From Imperialibacter roseus (GTDB lineage: Bacteria > Bacteroidota > Bacteroidia > Cytophagales > Cyclobacteriaceae), in the NCBI RefSeq assembly GCF_032999765.1, contig NZ_CP136051.1, positions 4,792,501 to 4,856,500 of the forward strand: 64,000 nt of DNA, given 5' to 3'. A program made the position numbers and the translations under genes. Below are positions 1 to 8,774 of the stretch, piece after piece; position 1 is the stretch's first letter; every line of letters begins with the position of its first letter. Under the pieces are notes generated by a model. The model was not told where the DNA came from, searched no databases, and worked only from the letters and a program-made list of their open reading frames with translations.

Positions 1-322
1 GGAGAATAAGAGAAGCCTTTTTTGAAATAAAGAGCCGTCCATTGATGTCAACATTATATTTCGACAAAGCCTCTACTTCTTTCTTGAATATGATAGGGTC
101 GAGCACCACGCCATTGCCTATGATATTGATTATGGAGCTATGGAAGATTCCAGATGGAATTTGATGGAGTACGTGCTTGATGCCATCGAATTCCAAAGTA
201 TGACCTGCGTTTGGTCCACCCTGAAATCTGGCGATTACATCGTATTTGGGCGCCAAAACGTCCACAATCTTTCCCTTACCTTCGTCTCCCCACTGAAGGC
301 CCAAAAGTACATCTACCGCCAT
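1..322 (-). CDS. purA: Adenylosuccinate synthase, N-terminal part (cut by window edge)
   Basis: PurA catalyses the GTP-dependent joining of IMP and aspartate, the first committed step to AMP. Translating the minus strand from the ATG at 322-320 gives an open frame to the window edge, about 107 residues. It begins MAVDVLLGLQWGDEGKGK, the PurA signature with the GDEGKGK phosphate loop, followed by RFQGGPNAGHT, which holds the second conserved IMP/GTP site. The start lies only 4 nt after the stop of the STAS gene, so the two are almost certainly co-transcribed. The C-terminal three quarters lie outside the window. Confidence 0.95.
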   Translation of the reverse strand, partial: MAVDVLLGLQWGDEGKGKIVDVLAPKYDVIARFQGGPNAGHTLEFDGIKHVLHQIPSGIFHSSIINIIGNGVVLDPIIFKKEVEALSKYNVDINGRLFISKKASLIL

Positions 323-326
323 TTTT

Positions 327-671
327 TTAAGATTTTTTAAGTTTTTCTATTGCCTCCGTTTCGCTGTCTACTATAGAAAAAATAGCATTGAGCTTTGTGA
401 TCACCAGTAGCTTTTTGACATGGTCAGAAGGATTAACAAGCACTACCTCTCCACCCTTGTTTCTGAATTTTGTAAGTATCGTTATCAGAACGCCTATACC
501 ACTACTGTTGATATACCTGACATCTTCTATGTAAAGCGCACAAAGGCTGACCTGTTTATCGATAGCATCTTTGACTATCTCTACCAACTCGGCTCCGTTG
601 TTTTCGCCGATCAAGTCGCCTTCAAAATGGAGATGAAGTATTTTATCGCTTATGTTATGTGTGTATTTCAT
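327..671 (-). CDS. STAS-domain protein (anti-sigma factor antagonist type)
   Basis: A 114-residue single STAS domain of the SpoIIAA/RsbV type. The phosphorylatable-serine loop is visible as INSSGIGV around residues 55-61; Ser57 aligns with the SpoIIAA phosphosite. In characterised relatives the serine is phosphorylated by a partner-switching kinase and the free form binds an anti-sigma factor. No such kinase or anti-sigma gene lies nearby. Instead the gene sits between the Fur-family gene and purA, 4 nt upstream of purA. The partner is unknown. Family assignment is firm, role is not. Confidence 0.85.
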   Translation of the reverse strand: MKYTHNISDKILHLHFEGDLIGENNGAELVEIVKDAIDKQVSLCALYIEDVRYINSSGIGVLITILTKFRNKGGEVVLVNPSDHVKKLLVITKLNAIFSIVDSETEAIEKLKKS

Positions 672-733
672 TCAGGCGCAATTATATAAGGAGAAAGCTC
701 AGTTTAAAAATTAGAAAGTAAATTTTACGCTTT

Positions 734-1210
734 TTATGTTTTGGCCAGCTCTTCTCTGTTGCCGCAAGAGGCATTCGTACAGTTGCCATATAGGATGAGA
801 GAATGATGCATGACGTCGAAGTGCAACAAGTCGCCGACGGTATTCTGAATATTCTGGATTCTTGGATCGCAAAACTCCATTACCTTGTGACATTCGGTAC
901 AAATCAAATGATCGTGTTGCTTGTAGCCATATGATTTTTCGTATTGGGCCATGTTTTGTCCAAACTGATGTTTTGAGACCAAGTCGCATTCAACAAGTAA
1001 GTCAAGCGAATTGTATACCGTGGCTCTGCTCACTCTGTAGTTTTTGTTCTTCATACTTATGTATAAAGATTCAACATCAAAGTGGCCACCCCTGGAATAA
1101 ATCTCTTCCAGGATAGCAAAACGTTCGGGAGTCTTCCTCAGCTCCTTTTTTTCGAGGTAAGCTGTAAATATCTTTTTTACCTCTGAGAATATTTTTTCGT
1201 TGAGTACCAT
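734..1210 (-). CDS. Fur-family transcriptional regulator
   Basis: A 158-residue metal-responsive repressor. The N-terminal winged helix includes [14 protein letters not shown] and [12 protein letters not shown] (the Fur recognition helix pattern). The C-terminal part has the histidine-rich dimerisation and metal region ([11 protein letters not shown]) and a second cysteine pair, CTNASC, which together look like a structural zinc site. Whether it senses iron, zinc or peroxide cannot be told from sequence. It follows rel after 33 nt but has its own promoter-like TATATTTG at 1224-1231. It may be cotranscribed with the STAS gene and purA downstream. Confidence 0.88.
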   Translation of the reverse strand: MVLNEKIFSEVKKIFTAYLEKKELRKTPERFAILEEIYSRGGHFDVESLYISMKNKNYRVSRATVYNSLDLLVECDLVSKHQFGQNMAQYEKSYGYKQHDHLICTECHKVMEFCDPRIQNIQNTVGDLLHFDVMHHSLILYGNCTNASCGNREELAKT

Positions 1211-1223
1211 ACTTTCAAAGTCA

Positions 1224-1231
1224 CAAATATA
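1224..1231 (-). promoter_or_regulatory. Bacteroidota -7 box for the Fur-family gene
   Basis: The minus strand reads TATATTTG, a perfect match to the TAnnTTTG box of the Bacteroidota primary sigma factor, 13 nt upstream of the ATG at 1210. No clear TTTG box was found at the usual upstream spacing. Confidence 0.45.
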
Positions 1232-1243
1232 GTAAAAGCTGGC

Positions 1244-3466
1244 TTAGTCAAGCTGCTCTAAGTCATCGTATCTGGAGACGCTGTAAACATCACTAATTTC
1301 CTCGAGTTTCCGAATCAGGGTGTCAAGATGTTTCGTGTCCTGGATATATAACTTAATTCCACCCTGAAAAATCCCATTGTCGGTGTCAATAGTTATCGAC
1401 CTCATGTTCACCTTGAGTTCGTCGGATATTACTTTGGTGATATCGTTGATCATTCCCATTCTGTCGGTGCCGGTAATTTTCAGCCCCGTAAGGAAAGCAA
1501 TCGCCTGCTGAGACGCCCATTTTGCCTTCACTACCCGGTAACCGTGATTGGACAAAAGCTCAGGTGCATTAGGGCAAGACGTGCGGTGGATTTTGATGCC
1601 TTCATTGACTGTGACAAAGCCAAAAACCTCATCACCAGGGATGGGATTACAGCATTTGGAAAATTTGTAGTCAATCACATCCATGTCCTCGCCGATCAGC
1701 AGCAGGTCGTGGTCTTTGCCTTTTACTTCAGTGATCTGCTTTTCAAAGGCACGGGCGTCCTGAATTTTATGACCATTCTTTTGGACATTCCCTTCCTTAA
1801 AGTCCTTGAATCTCTTGATGTCCTTTGAGTCGATCTTGCCTTTGCCTACCTCAAAGAAAAATTCCAAAGGCGTTTTGGCACCAAAGTATGCAACCAACTG
1901 GTCCAGGATTTCGCTAGAAAGGGTCAACTTCATTTGCTTCAGTTTGCGAAGCACTATTTCTTTTCCTTCGGCGGCGGCTTTCCTCTCTTCTTTTAGAAGA
2001 TCCTTGATTTTTGACTTGGCTTTTGAGCTAACCACGAGCCTCAGCCAGCCTTCATTTGGTTTCTGCTTGCTGGAAGTCAGGATTTCAACCTGGTCTCCAT
2101 TTTTTAGCACATGATTTAAAGGTACAAGCTTTTGATTCACCTTTGCCCCGATGCAACGTGCGCCAATTTGGGTGTGTATATCAAAGGCGAAGTCAAGCGC
2201 AGTGGCTCCATGTGGTAATGTTCTCAAATCACCTTTCGGGGTGAAGGCGAAAACTTCTTCCTGAAAGAGGTTGGATCTGAAATCATCGACAAACTCAATA
2301 GCCGAGGAATCGTTTTGCTCCAGCATGTCCCTCACACGGGTGATCCACTGCTCCAGGCCGGATTCCTGTGGGTTTGATTTATTCTCTTTGTATTTCCAAT
2401 GAGCTGCATATCCTTTTTCGGCAATGTCGTCCATTCTGCGAGACCTGATTTGCACCTCCACCCAGTTGCCATGGTGGGACATAACTGTAGTATGCAAAGA
2501 CTCATAGCCGTTCGCTTTCGATGTAGAAATCCAATCACGAAGTCTGTCGGGGTTGGGCTGGTAGTAGTCGGTAACAATAGAGTAAACCTGCCAGCAAGCG
2601 GCCTTTTCGTTTTCGTATTCAGTGTCTATAATGATTCGGATGGCAAACAGGTCATACACTTCCTCGAAGGGGATGTTCTGCTTGCGCATTTTATTATATA
2701 TAGAGTATATCGATTTGGGGCGGCCCTTGATTTCCACTGTCAAACCAGATTTTTCGATGGCCGATTGAATTGGCCTCACAAAAGATCTGATGTACTTGTT
2801 TCTGGACGCTCTGGTTTGGCTGATACTATTGGCAATAGACTTATAAGTATCGGGCTCGGTAAATTTGAGGTTTAAGTCTTCGAGTTCAGATTTGATTGTG
2901 TACAGTCCCAGTCGGTGAGCCAGTGGGGCGTATAGATAAATTGTTTCAGAAGCAATCTTCAGTTGTTTGTTGCGAGGCATGCTACCAAGCGTTCGCATGT
3001 TGTGTAGCCTGTCGGCCAGCTTCACGAGAATTACTCTCACATCTTCCGAAAGGGTGAGAAGCATTTTTCGGAAGTTTTCGGCCTGCTGAGAGCTACCATA
3101 TTCGAAAACACCGGATATTTTAGTGAGTCCATCAATGATTTTGGCGATCTTTGGGCCAAACTCACGCTCAATATCAGCAATACTAGTGTCGGTGTCCTCC
3201 ACCACGTCATGCAGCAAGGCTGCCACAATAGACGTGGTACCCAGACCAATTTCTTCCACGCAAATCTGCGCCACCGATAGGGGATGAAAAATATACGGCT
3301 CACCGCTCTTCCGCCTCATTTCCTTATGGGCTTCCATAGAGGTATTAAATGCCTTCTTGATTAGCTTGGCATCTCCGTCTTTCAGAAGTGGCTTTGCCAG
3401 TCGCAGCAAGCGCCTGTACCTCTGAATTATTTCCCGCTTCTCTTCCTCAATATCTACCGCCTGCAT
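1244..3466 (-). CDS. rel: Bifunctional (p)ppGpp synthetase/hydrolase
   Basis: A 740-residue long RelA/SpoT homologue that makes and degrades the alarmone (p)ppGpp. The HD hydrolase domain (about residues 40-190) keeps H61, H86-D87 and E90-D91, so hydrolysis is probably intact. The synthetase domain follows (about 230-350, with GRPKSIYSIYNKM and EVQIRS). Then come the TGS domain (EVFAFTPKGDLRTLP), a cysteine-containing zinc-finger/CC region (KCCNPIPGDEV, HRTSCP) and a C-terminal ACT domain. This is the full regulatory architecture. The downstream order rel, Fur-type regulator, STAS, purA is notable because ppGpp is known to inhibit PurA in other bacteria. Confidence 0.96.
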   Translation of the reverse strand: MQAVDIEEEKREIIQRYRRLLRLAKPLLKDGDAKLIKKAFNTSMEAHKEMRRKSGEPYIFHPLSVAQICVEEIGLGTTSIVAALLHDVVEDTDTSIADIEREFGPKIAKIIDGLTKISGVFEYGSSQQAENFRKMLLTLSEDVRVILVKLADRLHNMRTLGSMPRNKQLKIASETIYLYAPLAHRLGLYTIKSELEDLNLKFTEPDTYKSIANSISQTRASRNKYIRSFVRPIQSAIEKSGLTVEIKGRPKSIYSIYNKMRKQNIPFEEVYDLFAIRIIIDTEYENEKAACWQVYSIVTDYYQPNPDRLRDWISTSKANGYESLHTTVMSHHGNWVEVQIRSRRMDDIAEKGYAAHWKYKENKSNPQESGLEQWITRVRDMLEQNDSSAIEFVDDFRSNLFQEEVFAFTPKGDLRTLPHGATALDFAFDIHTQIGARCIGAKVNQKLVPLNHVLKNGDQVEILTSSKQKPNEGWLRLVVSSKAKSKIKDLLKEERKAAAEGKEIVLRKLKQMKLTLSSEILDQLVAYFGAKTPLEFFFEVGKGKIDSKDIKRFKDFKEGNVQKNGHKIQDARAFEKQITEVKGKDHDLLLIGEDMDVIDYKFSKCCNPIPGDEVFGFVTVNEGIKIHRTSCPNAPELLSNHGYRVVKAKWASQQAIAFLTGLKITGTDRMGMINDITKVISDELKVNMRSITIDTDNGIFQGGIKLYIQDTKHLDTLIRKLEEISDVYSVSRYDDLEQLD

Positions 3467-3515
3467 GTTACTTTATTAACGAATACCTATTTAAACAAAT
3501 TTTTGTTACTACACG

Positions 3516-3545
3516 TTGACAAAACAAAATATTTCTCTACATTTG
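3516..3545 (+). promoter_or_regulatory. Promoter of tRNA-Leu
   Basis: TTGACA at 3516-3521 and TACATTTG at 3538-3545 fit the Bacteroidota promoter pattern. The distance to the tRNA 5' end at 3562 leaves a short leader. Confidence 0.55.
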
Positions 3546-3561
3546 CATTCCGTTTTCAAAA

Positions 3562-3643
3562 GCGGGTGTGGCGAAATTGGTAGACGCACTAGACTTAGGA
3601 TCTAGCGCCGCAAGGCATGGGGGTTCGAGTCCCTCCACCCGCA
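3562..3643 (+). tRNA. tRNA-Leu (anticodon TAG)
   Basis: A complete class II tRNA cloverleaf of 82 nt. The acceptor stem pairs GCGGGTG (3562-3568) with CACCCGC (3636-3642), with discriminator A. The D arm contains AATTGGTAGACG, the anticodon stem CTAGA/TCTAG frames the loop CTTAGGA with anticodon TAG, there is a long variable arm, and the T arm has GGTTCGAGTCC. The CCA end is not encoded (CTA follows). It reads the leucine codon CUA. Confidence 0.95.
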
Positions 3644-3652
3644 CTAAAAAAC

Positions 3653-3687
3653 AAACCCTCCTACGCAATTGCTGAGAGGGTTTTTTT
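3653..3687 (+). terminator. Rho-independent terminator after tRNA-Leu
   Basis: The inverted repeat AAACCCTC / GAGGGTTT with a 15-nt loop is followed by a T tract. It lies 10 nt after the tRNA and just before tig. Confidence 0.8.
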
Positions 3688-3719
3688 ATATTGGATTGAC
3701 TCAACAAAATTCTACAACA

Positions 3720-5054
3720 TTGGATATTCAACTCGACAAGATTACTAAGACAGAAGCCCTAATTAAAATTAAGGTTTCAGAAACTGATTATCAACCCAAA
3801 GTTGAAGAAAAAATAAGGGAGTATAGTCGCAAGGCCTCCATTAAAGGCTTCCGCCCAGGGAAGGTGCCTCAGGGCATGATTCGCAAAATGTATGGCAAGT
3901 CAATTCTTGTGGATGAAGTGAACCATATGCTTTCTCACAAAGTGTCAGATTACATCAAGGACAACAAGTTGGAGATCATTGGCGAACCTCTTCCCAATGT
4001 TGAAAAGGCGCAAGACATTGACTGGGATGTGCAAAAGGATTTTGAGTTTGAATACAATGTCGGGTTGGTTGATGAATTCTCGATTGACCTCTCCAAAAAG
4101 GTCAGCGTGACTTCGTACTCGATCAAAGTTGATAAGAAGCTAATTGCGGAAACAGTTGAGAACCTAAAGAACCAGTTCGGCGAAACCACCGATCAGGAAA
4201 TTGCAGCCGAGGGAGACAACCTTTTCGGTGTTCTGAATGCTGAAGATGATGCTAAAGAGGAAAGCATTGTGCTGTATGCCGACAAACTTTCGCCAAAAGA
4301 GGCGAAAAAACTAGTTGGCCTGGCCAAAGGAGCTATTGTTGAGGTGGATATCAAGAAGCTTTTCAAAGAAGAATCAGATTTGGCCATCGCTCTTGGCATT
4401 ACCAAAGATGAGGCTAAGAAACTGAAGGGCAAATATACTTTTGAAGTAAAAAATATCAGCCGTGTGGCTAAAGCCGAGGTCAATCAGGAATTGTTTGATA
4501 AGACGTTTGGCAAAGACGCCGTTAAGTCAAACGAAGAGTTTGAGCAAAAAATAAAAGAAACCATTTCTGAAAACTACCAGCAAGAAACAGACATGTTCCT
4601 TGACAGATCAATCAGAAATGAGCTGATCAAAAACACGAAACTTGAGCTTCCGGATAGCTTTTTGAAAAGCTGGTTGCTGAGAACGAATGAAGGGCAATTG
4701 ACTCCGGAAGATATCGAGAAAGAATTTGATGCCTATACCAAAGAATTGAAGTGGTCTCTTATAAGAAACAAAATCAGCAAGGATCAGGATTTGAAAATAG
4801 AGCACGAGGATGTGATGGAAGAGGCCAGAAAGTTGATCAGAAGGCAGCTTGCCGGCAGTGGCATGGGGTCTCAGTTTGAATCGAGCATTGATATGTTTGT
4901 TAACAACTACCTTCAGGGGGAGAATGGTGACAACTACATGAAAGTTCACAATCAGGTTCAAACGCTGAAAGTAATGGAGTACATCAAGTCACAGGTGACG
5001 ATTAAGTCGAAGGAAGTTAGTCTTGATGATTTCCGTGACCTGCCTATGAACTAA
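3720..5054 (+). CDS. tig: Trigger factor (ribosome-associated chaperone / PPIase)
   Basis: Trigger factor binds at the ribosomal exit tunnel and protects nascent chains. The ribosome-binding N-terminal domain carries the signature GFRPGKVP. A divergent middle (PPIase-position) domain and a helical C-terminal domain follow, for 444 residues in total. The first ATG of the open frame (3669) lies inside the upstream tRNA terminator and would add 17 unrelated residues. The family N-terminus (MDIQLDKITKTEALIKI) instead points to a TTG start at 3720. A terminator follows the stop, so the gene is probably monocistronic. Confidence 0.92.
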   Translation: MDIQLDKITKTEALIKIKVSETDYQPKVEEKIREYSRKASIKGFRPGKVPQGMIRKMYGKSILVDEVNHMLSHKVSDYIKDNKLEIIGEPLPNVEKAQDIDWDVQKDFEFEYNVGLVDEFSIDLSKKVSVTSYSIKVDKKLIAETVENLKNQFGETTDQEIAAEGDNLFGVLNAEDDAKEESIVLYADKLSPKEAKKLVGLAKGAIVEVDIKKLFKEESDLAIALGITKDEAKKLKGKYTFEVKNISRVAKAEVNQELFDKTFGKDAVKSNEEFEQKIKETISENYQQETDMFLDRSIRNELIKNTKLELPDSFLKSWLLRTNEGQLTPEDIEKEFDAYTKELKWSLIRNKISKDQDLKIEHEDVMEEARKLIRRQLAGSGMGSQFESSIDMFVNNYLQGENGDNYMKVHNQVQTLKVMEYIKSQVTIKSKEVSLDDFRDLPMN

Positions 5055-5078
5055 GAACCAACTTTTTGGGTTAAATTG

Positions 5079-5108
5079 AAGTCCTTTCACAGAAGGGCTT
5101 TTTTTTTA
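5079..5108 (+). terminator. Terminator after tig
   Basis: AAGTCCTTT and AAGGGCTT form a stem around CACAG, followed by a run of Ts. The T tract overlaps the clpP promoter box. Confidence 0.75.
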
Positions 5109-5114
5109 TTTTTG
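5107..5114 (+). promoter_or_regulatory. -7 box for clpP
   Basis: TATTTTTG fits TAnnTTTG and lies 25 nt before the clpP ATG. It shares bases with the T tract of the tig terminator, so transcription would restart directly at the termination site. Confidence 0.4.
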
Positions 5115-5139
5115 TGTCAACCCATTAACAATACGTCAA

Positions 5140-5826
5140 ATGTATAAAGAGCTTTCAAAAGAAGAATTTAGGAAATACGCAGTGAAAGGCCAGGGGATTT
5201 CGGGCTCTGTTTTCGATCAATATGCAAGCAGAGTAGAAAATATGACCCGGTCGGTTATCGAAGAAAGACCAACAAGATTTGCAGAAATAGATGTTTTTTC
5301 CCGCCTGATCATGGACAGGATCATTTTCCTCGGCATGCAGGTAGAAGAAAATATCGGTAATATTATCACAGCCCAGTTGTTGTTTCTGGAGTCTGTAGAT
5401 GCAAAGAAAGACATTCTGCTATATGTGAACAGCCCTGGGGGTTCGGTTTATGCGGGCCTGGGTATATATGACACTATGCAATATGTGACCCCTGATGTGG
5501 CCACTATTTGCACGGGCATGGCTGCCTCAATGGGTGCAGTATTGTTGGCCGGCGGTGCTAAAAACAAGCGTTCCGCATTGCCTCATGCAAGGATCATGAT
5601 CCACCAGCCGAGCGGCGGCATGCAAGGGCAGGCCAGGGACATGGAGATTACACTGAGACAAATGCAGGAGTTACGGAAGGATTTGTACACCATTCTTTCG
5701 AACCATACTGGCAAACCATACGAACAAGTGGAGAAGGATTCGGACAGGGATAACTGGATGAGACCAACCGAAGCGAAGGAGTATGGTTTAATTGACGAAG
5801 TTTTACAGAGAAAATCATCTAAATAA
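5140..5826 (+). CDS. clpP: ATP-dependent Clp protease, proteolytic subunit
   Basis: A 228-residue serine peptidase that forms the tetradecameric proteolytic chamber used by ClpX. The catalytic triad is visible: Ser130 in GMAASMGA, His155 in IMIHQP and Asp204 in DRDNWM. The N-terminus is some 30 residues longer than in E. coli, as is usual in Bacteroidota. clpX starts 19 nt after the stop, so the two form a bicistronic unit of protease and unfoldase. Confidence 0.96.
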   Translation: MYKELSKEEFRKYAVKGQGISGSVFDQYASRVENMTRSVIEERPTRFAEIDVFSRLIMDRIIFLGMQVEENIGNIITAQLLFLESVDAKKDILLYVNSPGGSVYAGLGIYDTMQYVTPDVATICTGMAASMGAVLLAGGAKNKRSALPHARIMIHQPSGGMQGQARDMEITLRQMQELRKDLYTILSNHTGKPYEQVEKDSDRDNWMRPTEAKEYGLIDEVLQRKSSK

Positions 5827-5845
5827 AGTACTTTTGGAAGATAAG

Positions 5846-7078
5846 ATGGCCCAAGTAACTTGCTCATTTTGTGGGAGAAACAAAAAGGATGTCGACCTGA
5901 TGATCTCAGGTATACATGCTCATATCTGCGATAAATGCATTTCGCAGGCTCAGCAAATTTTGCAAGAAGAAACAAAAACAAGGACGAGCACAGCGAAGCC
6001 AAAGTTCAACCTCATCAAGCCTATTGAGATCAAGAATCACCTTGATGAGTTTGTTGTGGGCCAGGATGAAGCCAAAAAGGTTATTTCCGTGGCAGTGTAC
6101 AATCACTATAAGCGATTGACGCAGGAAAAAACGGATGATGATATTGTTATAGAAAAGTCTAATATCATAATGGTGGGAGAAACAGGGACAGGTAAAACCT
6201 ACCTGGCCCGTTCTCTGGCCAAAATTTTGCAGGTGCCTTTTTGCATCGCTGACGCTACGGTACTGACTGAGGCGGGCTATGTGGGAGAGGATGTTGAAAG
6301 TATCCTGACGAGGTTGCTGCAAGCTGCCAACTACGACGTGGAAGCGGCCGAAAGAGGGATCGTTTACATAGACGAGATTGACAAGATTGCGAGAAAATCG
6401 GACAACCCATCTATTACCCGTGACGTGAGCGGAGAGGGTGTTCAGCAGGCGCTTCTAAAATTACTCGAAGGAACACAAGTGAATGTGCCGCCTCAGGGAG
6501 GAAGGAAGCATCCCGACCAAAAAATGATCACAGTGAACACAGAAAACATCCTGTTTATTTGCGGCGGCGCCTTTGACGGCATTCACAGAATGATTTCTTC
6601 GAGGATGACAACAAGACCCGTTGGTTTTGCTGCTGGCGCTGACAAGGAAGACGATGTTTTTATTGACAAGGATAACCTTCTGCAATACATCACGGCGCAG
6701 GATTTGAAGTCTTATGGTTTGATCCCGGAGCTTATCGGTCGTATGCCGGTACTCACCTACCTGGATCCTTTAAATAAGGAGACACTCAAAAAAATACTTA
6801 CTTCTCCTAAGAACGCCCTGACCAAACAATACAAGAAACTGTTTGCGATGGAAGGTGTGGAGCTTGAGTTTGACGACGAAGTATTGAACTTTATCGTTGA
6901 CAAAGCCGTGGCATTTAAGCTTGGCGCAAGGGGGCTGAGATCTATCTGCGAGGTAATTGTTAACGATGCGATGTTTGAAATTCCATCATCGAAGGATGTA
7001 GAGAAACTGGTTATCAGCAAGGATTACGCTGAAGAGAAAATGAACAAATCGAAGTTCAAAAGACTAAAGGCCGCTTAG
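5846..7078 (+). CDS. clpX: ClpX, AAA+ unfoldase of the ClpXP protease
   Basis: A 410-residue protein. The N-terminal C4 zinc-binding domain (CSFC and CDKC pairs) recognises adaptors and substrates. The AAA+ core has Walker A GETGTGKT and Walker [19 protein letters not shown] is at the position of the ClpP-docking IGF loop (here VGF). An open frame extends up to 5792, but the protein should start at [12 protein letters not shown] (ATG 5846), which avoids overlap with clpP. The stop codon lies inside a terminator hairpin shared with lpxB. Confidence 0.96.
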   Translation: MAQVTCSFCGRNKKDVDLMISGIHAHICDKCISQAQQILQEETKTRTSTAKPKFNLIKPIEIKNHLDEFVVGQDEAKKVISVAVYNHYKRLTQEKTDDDIVIEKSNIIMVGETGTGKTYLARSLAKILQVPFCIADATVLTEAGYVGEDVESILTRLLQAANYDVEAAERGIVYIDEIDKIARKSDNPSITRDVSGEGVQQALLKLLEGTQVNVPPQGGRKHPDQKMITVNTENILFICGGAFDGIHRMISSRMTTRPVGFAAGADKEDDVFIDKDNLLQYITAQDLKSYGLIPELIGRMPVLTYLDPLNKETLKKILTSPKNALTKQYKKLFAMEGVELEFDDEVLNFIVDKAVAFKLGARGLRSICEVIVNDAMFEIPSSKDVEKLVISKDYAEEKMNKSKFKRLKAA

Positions 7079-7088
7079 GCCTTTTTTT
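7066..7088. terminator. Shared terminator between convergent clpX and lpxB
   Basis: AAAGGCC (7066-7072) pairs with GGCCTTT (7078-7084) and is followed by Ts. The hairpin contains the stop codons of both convergent genes, which overlap by two bases. It terminates clpX well; in the other direction the T-rich tract is weaker. Confidence 0.65.
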
Positions 7089-8193
7089 GTTTCAAGAAAG
7101 ATGTCATTTCCCTGGCGGCTTCTTCCGGAGCGTTCTGTTCACCAATAATCGTGTCTACTAAATCGTAGCCTTGCAACATCGCCTTTTTATGTCCGTTGCT
7201 ATCGGAGACGATGGAGTTGAGCTCTTTTAGCACATTATCTGGTGACATTTCGTCCTGTATCAGCTCCCTTACTACCTCCTTATTTGCAATCAGGTTGACC
7301 AAAGAAATGAAAGGCACTTTAATAAGCCTCTTGGCCAGGGCGTAGGAAATACCACTTGTTCGATAAATAACAACTTGCGGTGCTTTTAACAAGGCTGCTT
7401 CGAGGGTGGCAGTGCCAGAGGTTACAATAGCGGCCTCGGCTAGTTTGAGGATTTCATAAGTCTTGTTGTAAACCAGCTCTACGTTTCCCCCGCTATGTTT
7501 TAGTGCTTCGTAGGCGCTATCACGAAGGTTGTCGACTGCTGCCACCAGAAAATGAAACTCTGGCTTTGCCGGCACTATCTGCTTGAGCATTTCCACCACA
7601 TTGGCTACCTCCTGCGCCCGACTTCCCGGCAGCACAGCGATCACTTTTTTGCCCGCCCAGGCAGCTAAAAACTGCTCGTTGAAATCATATGACTTAATAG
7701 CCTCCTTCAGAGGATTTCCCACATAGGAGACGTCAAACTCATACCTTTTAAAAAACTCCACTTCAAATGGAAGAATGCAAAAAAGCCTATCGATCAGCCG
7801 CTTCAGCTTATACGCCCGCTTTTGGTTCCACGCCCATACTTTAGGAGAAATGTAGTAGAAATTGGTAAAACCCTTTGCCCTGGTGAAGGCAGCAATTCTC
7901 AGGTTGAACCCCGGGTAATCGATAAAGATCACTGCATCCGGATTGAATTCCAAAATGCTGTTTTTGCACTCTTTTTGAAGTCTGGCCAAGGTTCTCAGGT
8001 TTTTGATCACCTCCCAAAACCCCATGATGGCCAGCTCCCGATAGTGTTTGAGGATAGTGCCTCCCGCCTTTTCCATGTAGTCGCCACCCCACCCGACTAT
8101 TTCCGCTTCGGGGTCGAGTTTCTTTAAGTAATTGATTAGAAAAGATCCATGCAAGTCTCCAGACCTCTCTCCTGCAATCAAAAAATACTTCAT
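7075..8193 (-). CDS. lpxB: Lipid-A-disaccharide synthase
   Basis: LpxB (GT19) condenses UDP-2,3-diacylglucosamine with lipid X to form the lipid A disaccharide at the inner face of the cytoplasmic membrane. The 372-residue protein has the family start ([14 protein letters not shown]), the [10 protein letters not shown] motif, the LPGSRAQEV donor-binding loop and [13 protein letters not shown] near the C-terminus. It shows that the organism makes lipid A. hldD, for LPS core heptose, lies nearby on the opposite strand. Confidence 0.95.
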   Translation of the reverse strand: MKYFLIAGERSGDLHGSFLINYLKKLDPEAEIVGWGGDYMEKAGGTILKHYRELAIMGFWEVIKNLRTLARLQKECKNSILEFNPDAVIFIDYPGFNLRIAAFTRAKGFTNFYYISPKVWAWNQKRAYKLKRLIDRLFCILPFEVEFFKRYEFDVSYVGNPLKEAIKSYDFNEQFLAAWAGKKVIAVLPGSRAQEVANVVEMLKQIVPAKPEFHFLVAAVDNLRDSAYEALKHSGGNVELVYNKTYEILKLAEAAIVTSGTATLEAALLKAPQVVIYRTSGISYALAKRLIKVPFISLVNLIANKEVVRELIQDEMSPDNVLKELNSIVSDSNGHKKAMLQGYDLVDTIIGEQNAPEEAAREMTSFLKQKKA

Positions 8194-8240
8194 TCGGTCC
8201 GGGTTTGGGTGGTTAGTGAGTGTATCGCAGGCAAAGGATG

Positions 8241-8660
8241 CTATTCTCCAAAATACTCTACGTAATTGCGGGGCGTCTCGTAAAGCTTGATGGCATGCAA
8301 AGTTGCGTTTGGCGCAATTTCTTTGACTCCCGGAAAGAGTATCTTCCAGAACTCAAAAACTATGTTCTCGCAGCTCGCCATTTTCCCCTCAAGAAAATCA
8401 ACATCCAGGTTAAGGTTTTTGTGGTCCACCCTTTCAATCACCCTTGAGCGAATAAGCGTACTTAACTTCTTAAGGTCAATGACAAAGCCTGTTTCCGGAT
8501 CGGGCATTCCTTTGACTGTTATGATCAAATCAAAATTATGCCCATGCCAATTTTCGTTGGCACAGGGGCCAAAAACCGTTTCGTTTTTCTCCTTTGACCA
8601 TGCCGGATTGTATAGCTTATGAGCTGCGTTAAAATGTTCCTTCCTGCTTACGTAAATCAT
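8241..8660 (-). CDS. queD: 6-carboxytetrahydropterin synthase / PTPS family
   Basis: A 139-residue T-fold enzyme that converts dihydroneopterin triphosphate to 6-carboxytetrahydropterin in queuosine synthesis (or acts as a 6-pyruvoyl-tetrahydropterin synthase). The zinc ligands are FNAAH and the HGH of NWHGH. A catalytic-type Cys is in GPCANENWHG, and DHKNLN and LYETPRN complete the family pattern. QueE, the next enzyme of the pathway, is also in this window (25.3-25.9 kb), which supports the queuosine role. It lies 47 nt upstream of lpxB on the same strand. Confidence 0.88.
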   Translation of the reverse strand: MIYVSRKEHFNAAHKLYNPAWSKEKNETVFGPCANENWHGHNFDLIITVKGMPDPETGFVIDLKKLSTLIRSRVIERVDHKNLNLDVDFLEGKMASCENIVFEFWKILFPGVKEIAPNATLHAIKLYETPRNYVEYFGE

Positions 8661-8677
8661 TCCCCAACAAATTTTCG

Positions 8678-8685
8678 CAAATATA
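8678..8685 (-). promoter_or_regulatory. -7 box for queD
   Basis: The minus strand reads TATATTTG, a perfect TAnnTTTG, 17 nt before the queD ATG at 8660. Confidence 0.5.
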
Positions 8686-8750
8686 AGAAGAATGTGTGCG
8701 TGTTACGCAGGCTTTCAGTCTTTAGGCTTTATTGGCCTGCTATTTAGCCC

Positions 8751-8758
8751 TATATTTG
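8751..8758 (+). promoter_or_regulatory. -7 box for hldD
   Basis: TATATTTG is a perfect TAnnTTTG 16 nt upstream of the hldD ATG. With the queD box it makes a divergent promoter region. A TTGG at 8732-8735 may be the upstream element. Confidence 0.5.
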
Positions 8759-8774
8759 GGCAAAATAACTCTGA

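Noticed and set aside
140-340. 66-residue plus-strand open frame at the left edge
   Set aside because: It is the antisense shadow of purA; the minus strand shows clear PurA motifs.
711-989. 92-residue frame inside the Fur-family gene
   Set aside because: Out-of-frame shadow of the Fur-family protein, whose motifs are clear.
5792-5845. Earlier ATG for clpX
   Set aside because: It would overlap clpP and add 18 residues before the conserved zinc-finger start.
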